A stretch of 64,000 nt of DNA from Dirofilaria immitis (Eukaryota; Nematoda; Chromadorea; Rhabditida; Onchocercidae): positions 1,825,501-1,889,500 of the forward strand of contig JAKNDB010000098.1 of the NCBI GenBank assembly GCA_024305405.1. Direction: 5' to 3'. The notes beneath the pieces are model-generated. The model ran no database searches and had not been told where the DNA came from. It saw only the letters and a list, made by a program, of their open reading frames with translations. Position numbers and translations under genes: made by a program. Below are positions 15,601-27,600 of this stretch, in pieces (positions within the stretch are counted from its first letter, which is position 1; each line of letters starts with the position of its first letter).

Positions 15601-18600
15601 TAAAAATTCTCGGGAAAATTTCTCGGCTTTTTGTTTTTATTTTTTGTTACATTAAAATTTCAAAAATACAAAATCAATTTGAATTAATGGAAATGGAAAA
15701 AAAGGTAAAAGCAAAATTAAAATCTAAAAAGCAAACATTTTATTTTTATGATTGAACAAAAAAATCATAAAATTTTTTGATCGATTTATTGATTGATTTT
15801 TTTTGCTAAAAAATTAAAATTTAATTTTATAACAAACATGAAATTATAAGATAATCAAATTCTTTCCAAAATTCAGCTTTATTTAATAATTAACTAATTA
15901 ATTATTTATAAAACATAATTTATGATAATTGATAAAAATATTTATTTTAGCTTAAATACTACTCCTTTTTTTTGCTCACTGATAATTAATTTAAATTATC
16001 ATATCCTATTTGTTCAATTTCATTATTAACGAAAGGTTGCAAAGTTTATAATTGAGAATGATAAGAAAATAAAATCATCTCTTATCATCATGGATCCTTT
16101 CTTAATTATAAAACCTTCTTAATTATATTACCTTTCTTAATTATAAAACCTTTAACCTTCAACCTTTCACCTTCATTCTGTTCTTTCAATTTTCCTTCTT
16201 TCATTAATTTATTTTAAATATAAATACAAGAAAAAAAAGAAAATGCCAAAAGTATGAAGATGAAAGGTTAAAGGTTTAATTACAACTTAGTTTTTTTTCT
16301 TTCATTTTTGGTTCAAAATATTTCTTAAATTTCTTCGGAACTTTTTTTTTTAAAAAAATCCTAAATTGAATTGAATATATTCGGTTCCATATCGTCTATT
16401 TGTTGTTGTATAGAAAATAAGGCACATTTTTCAATTGTAAATGTCCTTGTTGTTATTGTTATTATTGTTATTGTTATTGTTATCGTTATTATTGTTATTG
16501 TTATTGTTATTATTGTTGTTGTTAATTCATACATAAACACATCGGAAGTTATCAGAAATTTGACATTTTATTATTTTTTCAATTTTTATGAAAAAAAATT
16601 TTCAATCTTTCTATTTAAAATATTAAAATAATAAATTAAAAAATTTAATTTTAAATATATCAATTTTTGAAATTATTTCATTTTAATATTTACTAAACAA
16701 AAAGGATGAAAAAATTTTGAGACGAAAAAATGATTTATCGATTATTTATAAATGAAACAGTAATAATAATAGTAATGATAATAATAATAATAGTGATAGT
16801 GATAATAACAATAATAGTAATAATAATAATAATCATTTTTTTGTCTCAAAATTTTTTCATTTTTCATAATGAATTATATACTTATCTATAGTGATGATAA
16901 TAATGATGATAGTAATAATAATAATAAGAAAGTTCTTTTATTAATGATATTTTACAATAATATTAATTCAAAAAGAAAAGAGATATGTTTGGAACTAATT
17001 TATCACTTTTATCTATTATCATTATTATCATTGCTATAGAAAAAAATTACTATTTGCTTGATTATTATATCATATCAATCGATTATTATTTGAAATTTAT
17101 TATGCACATATACTTTAAAAAATAAATTCAAATTTTTAAAAATATATTATCGCAATATTTGATTAATTTTAAAAATCAATAATCTATTGAAATAAATTAA
17201 AATAAAATAAGTAATATATTATTCAATTATATATATATTTGATTTTTGTATGTTTGATTATTAATACTTTTACTTAAGCATTTGTTGTTATCATATCAAT
17301 CGAGATATTAAGCGAAAGAGAGGAGCAAGAAAACTTTTCACAGCAAAGTATCACGATTGATTGATGATACTACGATTGATTTAAGGTATCATAACTGATT
17401 CAAGAGAGATATTACGATCGATTCAAGATAGATATCACGATTGATTTAAGGCATCACGACTGATTCAATATAGATATTACAATTGATTTAAGGTGTCATG
17501 ATCGATTGGTGATATCATGGTATTACGACTAATTCAGGATATAAAGATTGATTCAAGATCGATATCACGGTCGATTCAAGATGGATATCATGATTGATTT
17601 AAAAATATTAATGATTCAAAATAGGTATCACGATTGATAATCATGATAAATATTACGATTAACGCTTCTAAAACGTAAATCCCATTCTAATAGGGTTATA
17701 ATAATCAGCAAAAAAAAAGATGCAAATAAGTTGGAATGCAATTTGTTTGTATACATAAAATTTCTTATTTACGATATGCTTATGCTAATGAGTACACCAA
17801 AAAAAAAAAAGGGAAAAAGTTGAAGAAGAAGAAGAAGGGAAAGAAAAAGAAAAAAGAAAAAAAACGATTTATACCTATTTTTAGTTATACCATAACTAAT
17901 CCATCCATTCATTCATGCAATCTTATTTTAATATGTTACCTATTTATTTATCAAAAAGATATTTGCTTGCTTCTCCTTTCCTATGTAAATTAGCAATAAT
18001 ATTTTATATTATTGCTATCACATTTTTCTATTCTTCTCATAGATTTATATTAAATTTCTCATTCGTTAATTTACATATTTAGTTCCATTTGAATAATAAA
18101 TTTATGCTTATAATATTCAAAAGTGATATGATTCTTTTTTTAATTGTTGATTCTAAAAACGGCATAGATTCAATTAGCGATATGGATTTGATGTTAATAA
18201 TGATAATACAATGAATAAGATGATGATATATTTGATAAAATGAAGGAAAACAATGAAATGAAATTTATCCAGAATTGTTTGATGAAATAAACGAGAACAA
18301 TCAGATGAAGTTTATTTCGGAATTATCTCAGGCAATGAAAGAAATTATCAGATATCTGAGAAGTTTGTAAAGGAATGAACAAAAACGGTCAAATAAAGAT
18401 CGGGCAAGAATTGTTCGATGGAAGCAACGAGAACAATTGAAGATGAAATCATTAAGAATTATATAAAGGAATGAACGAAAACAATCGAATGAAGTTATCT
18501 GGAATTATTTAAAGGAATGAAAGAAATGGCAAGTATCTGAAGGAATGAAAGAGAGTAATTAGATGAAGTTGTCATCCAGAATTGCTTGTAAACATTTCAT

Positions 18601-21600
18601 CCAAATAAAATATAACGCATTTAAAATAAACTTTAAATGATGCAAAGATGAATTCTAAAATTCAATTTTGCTATTTTGAAAATTCTTACTAAACGGGTAG
18701 ATTTCAGATGGATTAAAATTATTTCATAATAATATATCTATCATATACTGCAATTACGAAATTGAACAAATATTTCAAATATGATTCTTAAATATTTAGA
18801 TAGATGTCTGAATTTCAAACATATATATATATATATATACTCTTCATAAATATGATTTAAAAAAATTCATCAATGTAGTACTGATATGTAGTATTGATTA
18901 ATTTCACAACGTATGATAATGTATGATAACAATATAAGAAGTAATAATATCACATATATCTCTATTCAATAATTTATTCCATTCATTTTTATATTTATTA
19001 TTTTATGCAAATTAATAATGATCAATGATTATCAAATGATAGTGATTTGACATGCAAAATTCCATCATTCAACAATATTAGATTTATGCAAATTAATAAT
19101 GACCGATGATTATCAAATGATAGTGATTTGATACAAAATTTCATCATTCAACGATATTAATTCTGTGCAAAATAATGATAGTGATTTGATATGCAAAATT
19201 CCATCATTCAACAATATTAGATTTATGCAAATTAATAATGACCGATGATTATCAAATGATAGTGATTTGATACAAAATTTCATCATTCAACGATATTAAT
19301 TCTGTGCAAAATAATGATAGTGATTTGATATGCAAAATTCCATCATTCAACAATATTTTTTTTTCTTGACCAGTGATTATCAAATATGGTGATTCGCATG
19401 ATCAATGACTGTCAAATGATAGTGATTCGTATGATCAATGATTATCAAATATGGTGATTCGCATGATCAATGACTGTCAAATGATCCTGATTTGATGCAA
19501 AATTTCATCATTCAACAATATGTCGATAAACAGATGTGTCGGCATTTCTTTTTTTTTTTTCAAGAAAAATTTATTTCAAAGGAGGTAAAAAAAAGAGCGA
19601 AATGAAAATCCTTTCTCTCATCTTTAACTAATTAAATTAAGAGATGATCAAAAAATATAGACTAACTAATCAGCTCTTCAATATCTCTCATCATCATCAT
19701 CATCATCATCATCATCCGTCATATTGACGTAACATTCTCGAGTAGCAAAAAATAAAAAAAAAAAAGGAAATTGAGCATCTCTTGGCCAAAAAAAAAAAAA
19801 TCGGATCGGTTCAACCATTGATCATCATCATTCAAGATTCCACTAGTAAGTATCATGATGATGCAATTTTTTTCTCCTTTTTATCTATGCGACCAATATT
19901 TTTTTGAATTAAAGACAGAGAGAGAGAGAGAGAGAAGGAGGGAAAAAGAAAAAGAAAGAGAAAAGATTAGTTTCTTTTTAATCTTTTTTGATCATTGAAG
20001 CGAATAACTTATCATCCACTTAAAAAAAAAAAAAAGCGAAAAAATCGTAATCAGGCGGCATTAAAAGGCTTCTTTTTTTTTGTTTTATAAATAAGGTGAC
20101 AAGAAAAAAAAGAAAGATAAAGGAATGACATGGATATCAATTTATCAAAAAGATATCATTTGATTAATATACATATTTATCATATGATAGATATTCATTC
20201 TAAGGAGTATTTACTATCTCTCTTTTATTTATTTTTTTTTTTGCATATCATTAAATGTGTGAAGTATAATTTATTCATTCCTTTTAGCCATTCTGTAAAT
20301 ATTAATTCCAAAAATTACGATACATTATAGTGATACCAAATAAAGATATAAGATAAATATAAAATTTATCTTATCACATAATATTTATCAATATTATGTG
20401 ATAACGAAGACAACTAAAAAAATTTTAAACTTAAATGATATTTGCATATGAAAATTAGGATAAATTTTTTCATTGATTCTATTAATATTAATACCAAGCA
20501 ATGATATGATATCAATATTATGTGATAACGAAGATAACAAAAGAAAAGTTTTTAAACTTAAATAATATTTGCATATGAAAATTAGGATAAATTTTTTTCG
20601 TTGATTCTATTAACATTAATACCAAGCAATGATATGATAAGCATAAAAATTTATCATAGATAATGTTCATCAGATATTATCATTAAAGATATGATAAATA
20701 TAAAATTTATCTTAAAAAATAATATTTATTAATATTATCATAAAGATATGAATAAATATGAATTTTAAACCTAAATAATATTTGCATACAAAAATTGGGA
20801 TAAATTTCTTCCTTGATAATATTAGTATCAAATAAACAAATAAATGTTAACATTAAATTTATCATAGATAATAATTTATCAGATATTATCATTAAAGATA
20901 TGATAAATATAAAATTTATCCTAAATAATATTTCATGCAAAAATAGTGTTGATATTTTTATTTGTACAATGAAGATAATGAAACGATTCATATGATAGAA
21001 TTTAATTTAAATAATATTTGTATAAAAAAATTACGATATTTTTTTTTTTTTGGTATCGACTAGTACCATAATGATATGATATAACTTATAAAAAAAATTA
21101 TGATAAAAATTTTCGCATTGATAATCATTTGTACCATGATGATATCAAATTTATTTATATATATAAAAAGAAAATTACGATAAATTTCTCTCTGCTATCA
21201 TTTCTTATCATAAAAATGTAATGAATGCTTATCGTAAAAAAACTTCATCATAAATTTTTGTATCGCATGAAAATTCTTGATAACAATTCTTTTATTTATC
21301 ATAAATTAATATTTATCTAAAAATTACAGTATTCGCAAAAAAATTGTTGATAACAAAATTCTTATCATCAAGCTATGATATTGTCATTAGAAAAAAAATT
21401 GTTTATCTAAAAATTATCGTATGAAAACTGTTAATAATAAAATTCTTATTATAAACATATGATATAGTCACTAAAAATGATAACAAAATTTTTTATCATA
21501 AAGACATGATATAGTCAGTAAAAAAATTTATTCATCTAAAATTATATCATATGATCATTTTAATTAATTTTATCACAAAAACAACAATAAGAAAATACCG

Positions 21601-24600
21601 GAAGATGAAGATGGAAGTTGTAAGATGGAAGAGGAAGATGGAAGATAGAAGATGGAAGTTGCAGGATGGAAGATAGAAGAAGTCGTAAGATAGGAGATGG
21701 AAGATATAGGATGGAAGATGGAAGTTGTAAGACGGAAGAAGTTGTAAGATGGAAGTTAAGATGGAAGATGCAAGTTGTAAGATGGAAGATAAAAGATAGG
21801 AGATGGAAGATGGAAGATGGAAGATGGAAGATGGAAGATGGAAGATGGAAGATGGAAGATGGAAGATGAAGATGGAAGATGGAAGATGGAAGATGGAAGA
21901 TGGAAGTTAAGATGGAAGATGTAAGATGAAGATGGAAGATAGAAGATGGAAGATATAGGATGGAAGATGGAAGTTAAGATGGAAGATGGAAGATGGAAGT
22001 TAAGATGGAAGATGGAAGATGCAAGTTGTAAGATGGAAGATAAAAGATAGGAGATGGAAGATGGAAGATGGAAGATGGAAGATGGAAGTTAAGATGGAAG
22101 ATGGAAGATGGAAGATGGAAGATGGAAGATGGAAGATGGAAGATGGAAGATGGAAGATGGAAGATGGAAGATGGAAGATGGAAGATGGAAGATGCAAGTT
22201 GTAAGATGGAAGATGGAAGATGAAGATGGAAGATGGAAGATGGAAGATGGAAGATGGAAGATGGAAGATGGAAGATGGAAGATGGAAGATGGAAGATGGA
22301 AGATGGAAGATGGAAAATGGAAGTTGTAAGATGGAAAATGGAAAATGGATGAAAAGAAAAGAAAATAATCGTTCCCTCAAAAATTTTTCATTTCAATTTT
22401 AGCTTTTATTGAAATTAGTTGAAACGAAATATGTATCAATAAATAACAATTTCATAAAATTTCCGATCAAATTCATCTCTTCCGCTCTCTTTTCCCTACT
22501 CTTTCTCTCTCTCTCTCTTCTCTCTTCCTTCCTCTCTTCTTCTTCTTCTCTCTCCTCTCTCTCTCTTCTCTTCATATCAATAATATTGCTGCTCATTTTT
22601 AAATGCCATAACCCATAAAAATTGTCATCTAACATTTGCTTATGTTTGTTTGGTTACAGTAATCAAAAATATTTTTCATCACCCTTCACCTCTTTATCAT
22701 CTTCGATTTATATATTTCCATTCCTTTCTACCTTCTATCATCTTATCTTCATTATTTTCCACTCTTTTGTCGATATGTTAAAAACTTTTTCCATTATATC
22801 ATTCCTTTCTTTCTTTCTTTCACTGATACGTTACAAGCTTTTTCTATCATATCATCTTTATCATTTCCTCTTTATCGATATGCTAAAAATATTTTCCATC
22901 TAATCATCATTATTATCATCTTCCACTCTATCATCGATACCTTAAAAACTAGTTTTGTTTATTTGTTTGTTTTTTCTTTTTCTTAAATCAAATTCATCCT
23001 ATAATTATATGAAAATATAATATCAATGACAAAAATTATAATTTATAAATTTAAATAAGCAAGCAATTATTACATTTCTGATATAATTTTATCAAACTTT
23101 TATTATTTACCAAAAGCGCATTTCAATTGATTTCAAATATATCAATCGTATCGAAATAAAAATTTATTAATAATTATTATAAGCCTTTGAGAAAATATGC
23201 TTAAATAAAATTAGCTTATGCAAAATAAAAATGAATGAATTTCAATTCAAATATATCAGTAATCAATTTCCAATCAAAATAATAAGTAATATCATTATTT
23301 ATCAAATTTTTATTCAACTTATTTTTCTCATTTTCATATTTTTCTATATTGTCCAGGAATTGATATATATAAATATATGAATGATATATTAGTGATGATA
23401 AAAAGCGATGATAATCATTTAAAAAGATATCACTATAAAAATTACTTATGAATATTTATTATCATTTTAAAAAGTTTGTAAAAATCACTTATCAATATTT
23501 ATTATCATTTTTAAAAAAAAAAACAATTAACAAAAATGATTTATATATGAATGATAAAAAATTCGATAATTTGATAAATAATTTAAATCTGTTAAATGAA
23601 TGAATTTTCATCTTTATTTCTAAAATTTTGCTTATCTTAAGTTATCTTTTGATATTCTGAAATATTATCAATAATTTAAACTGACTGATAATTATTCATT
23701 TAATTAAAGATATAATATCAAATATTAAAATGATTACATACTTATATATAAAGATAAATTGAGAAATATCATTCCTGACAATATTGAATAGATAAATTAC
23801 CGAAATTATTAAATTATTTTGTTTATTTATTAAAAATTTTTGTTTATTTATTTTTATTTTATAACAACATTCATTCATTCATTCATTCATTCATTCGTTT
23901 ATCATTCATTTATCATTCCCACGATATGATGAAAATTTCCTTATCAAATACATGCATGCATATTTTATATACATGAATACTAATTATTCATATTTCTTTG
24001 ATCTCATTTTTTTTTCCCATAGAATAAATATACATTTATCATTTATCTTTCCATTGTTATATCGTTGAATGAATGAATGAATGAATGAGTGAATATGTTA
24101 GTAGATATGATAATGAAATAAATTTTTATAAAATTCATAAAAATATATCAATCAAAGATCATTCTCGTAAATTATATCCGATCATCTAACATATTAAATC
24201 AATATAAACAGAATTGATGATCTACTATAATATTCTTTTGATGTAAAAAAAATTATTCGTTATGATGATAGATATAGATCATATGATTATTGATAATATG
24301 TATTAGTTTCAATGTATCATCTCAATAAATCCCCAACTCATTCCTACAAATCATATTCGATCATTTCATAGATTAAATCAATACATCGAAACTAATTAAT
24401 ATTCCTTTGATCTAATCGATTATTTCTTATCACTTCGATAAATGATATTTATTATGATTAAAAAATTTTTTAATACAACATTGAATTAATTTACCTAAAC
24501 AGTTGAAATAATTTGAGAAACGAAAAATTTTTTTTCCAATTTAAAAATAAAATTTTTAAATTAACATACGTAAACAATATTTCTTACTTATCAATCTATA

Positions 24601-27600
24601 AACAATAAACAATCCTTTATCAATCCTTATCATCTTCCTCCTTTTCTCAATCAAAAATCATTCAACTAATTCCAATATTCATTCTAATCAATAATATTAC
24701 CCTGCACACGCATATATATATGTTAATTGTCATTCTCCGTTTTTTTTTTTTTTTGATATGATAAGAAAATTTTGGTAAAAATGAAAATGAAAATGAATAA
24801 ATCAATGGAGGAAAATGAAGATGAAATGAAATAAAAGAAATAATGATAAATAGAAATGAGAAAAGGAAGAAATGAAATGAAATAAAATAAAATGAAATGA
24901 AAAGAAATAAAAGGAAATGAAATGAAATGAAATAAAATGAAACAAAAAGAAATAAAAGGAGATGAAACGAAATGAAAAGAAATGATATAAAATGAAATGA
25001 AAAGAAATAAAAGGAAATGAAATGAAATGAAATAAAATGAAACAAAAAGAAATAAAAGGAGATGAAACGAAATGAAAAGAAATGATATAAAATGAAATGA
25101 AAAGAAATAAAAGGAAATGAAATGAAATGAAATAAAATGAAACAAAAAGAAATAAAAGGAGATGAAACGAAATGAAAAGAAATGATATAAAATGAAATGA
25201 AAAGAAATAAAAGGAAATGAAATGAAATGAAATAAAATGAAACAAAAAGAAATAAAAGGAGATGAAACGAAATGAAAAGAAATGATATAAAATGAAATGA
25301 AAAGAAATAAAAGAATGAAATGAAATGAAATAAAATGAAACAAAAAGAAATAAAAGGAAATGAAACGAAATGAAAAGAAATAAAAAGAAATGAAGTGAAA
25401 TGAAACAAAAAATGAAACGAAAGGAAATAAAAGGAAGTGAAAGGAAATGAAAAGAAATAAAATGAAATGAAATGAAATGAAATAAAATAAAATAAAATAA
25501 AGTAAAATGAAAAGAAATAAAAGGAAATGAAATGAAATGAAATGAAAAGAAATGAAATGAAATAAAATAAAATGAAATGAAATGTAACAAAAATGAAACA
25601 AAAAGAAATAAAACGAAATGAAAAGAAATAAAAGGAAATGAAATGAAATGAAATAAAAGAATTGATTACATTTCTTTTTCTCTTTTCAATTTCAATTTTA
25701 TATCCGTTTTCTCTTTCCTCTCCACTCCTTTTCTTCCTCTTTTCCTCTCTCATAATACATATAATTCTCAATCAAAACAAATCAAATCAACCGGAAAAAT
25801 TTTGTACTTTTGCTTTGTTACAAATTAATACAAAAAAAAGAACGGAAAAGGAAAAGAAATAATAATACTAATCATTCTCTCTTTCTTTTTCTCTTTCCTT
25901 TTCTTTCCGTCTCTCTCTCTCTCTTTCCTCCTCACTCCCATTTTTCCTAATTTTTTTATCGTGGGAATGAAGTAAATTTAAATAAGAGTTTTTTTTTAAA
26001 AAATCAGAAAAAATGTGAGACAAGATGATAATGATAATGATAGGATTACAATTTGAAATGTTTTGTCTAATCATCTTTTTTCTTTGTCCCTCTTTCTTCT
26101 TCTCTCTGCCTCTCTCTTTTCTCTCTTTTTTTAATTGATAATATTAAAAGGATATATATGTATGAAATGTAAATTGTAAATTATTGGAAATAAAATATAT
26201 GAATTGGAAAAAAATAAATTATAAATAGTTTAGATTCATTTGTTTAAACGTTGCACGTTGAATACGTCAATTCATACGTGTACGCTGAATATGTCAGTTT
26301 ATACGTTGAAAATACGTCGATTTATACGTGATATGTTGAATATGTAATTTACATATTGTGGTATTATGAATATGTCAATCTACGTATTGTACGTTTAATA
26401 CGTCAAATTTACACTTCGTATGTTGAACATGTTAGTTTTACACGTCTTATATTTAATTTATACGTTATATATTTAATATTTCAATTTACGCATCAATTTA
26501 CGCAACATATGTTAATTTAAACGTTGCCTATTGAATACAGTCGTACGTTTAAATACGTCAATTTACACGTTGTGTTTTAAAAACGTTAATTTATACGTCA
26601 TATGTTTAACTTTGAATAAGCCAATTTACATAACATATTAATTTATCACGATAATTAACTATATTACGTAAGTAATTAGGAAAGATATCATATACATTTG
26701 TAACATTAGGATATAATGTAATTATCACTTGATATCAGTAAATTTTTACTTAATAAATAAACTTAAATTTAAATAATTTAATATCTCTTAGAAGTAATGT
26801 CTTTTTTTCTTTTCTGAAAAGATAACGAATAGAAGAAATGAAAAAATTTGTTATATTTATTAAATGTTTTTCCTAAATTGTAATTAAAAACGAATATAAA
26901 TAAAAATTATTAAATTCAAATAATTTAAAATTGATTTACTTAAATTAAAATGAAAATAAAAATTGATCAAAAATGAAATTAATTATTTGAAATTTAAATT
27001 AGAAATGAGAAAATTATGAAATTTCAAATAATTTAAAATTGATTTACTTAAATTAAAATGAAAATAAAAATTGATCAAAAATGAAATTAATTATTTGAAA
27101 TTTAAATTAGAAATGAGAAAATTATGAAATTTCAAATAATTTAAAATTGATTTACTTAAATTAAAATGAAAATAAAAATTGATCAAAATGAAATTAATTA
27201 TTTATATTTATTAAAAAATATGAATGCCTTTTTTTTTTTTTCTCATCAATTAAAATACTTGCTTATTGCTTATTGCTTTTGCGTACTAAAAATTTTTCAT
27301 ACAATAGATGAAAATAGACAATTTTAACCTTTAACCTTTATGTTTTAATCTGAATGTTTTTATTTTATTAAACATTTATTATATAATGTAATGATAATAT
27401 CTATATCTATATATCTTACGATATCCTAATTAGCAATTTTTTTTTCCCATTGTTTTAATAATTTTCACAGCCGTAAAAAAAAAATTTGATAAAAGGAAAG
27501 ACGATATGGATATGATTGTAATATATTTGATCTATTATGATTGACCTGAATTAAATAATAGTTTTTAGGGAATGAATGGATTCAAAAGATAATAAGAGAG

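Noticed and set aside
16268..16285. Resemblance to nematode spliced leader SL1 (GGTTTAATTAC)
   Set aside because: Only the first 11 bases match; the CCCAAG part, a donor GT and an Sm site are missing.
21601..22345. Interstitial telomere
   Set aside because: The heptamer GATGGAA is not a known telomere repeat, and nematode telomeres are TTAGGC.
21666..22402. Several frames with MEDGRWK repeats and a minus frame of FHLPSSI repeats
   Set aside because: They are translations of the GATGGAA heptamer array; a 7-base unit cycles through all frames.
24662..25771. Minus-strand frame of 369 codons and overlapping frames of 292 and 262 codons
   Set aside because: All three minus frames are open at once because the pentamer repeat has no stop on that strand; composition is only Phe, Ser, His, Ile and Leu.
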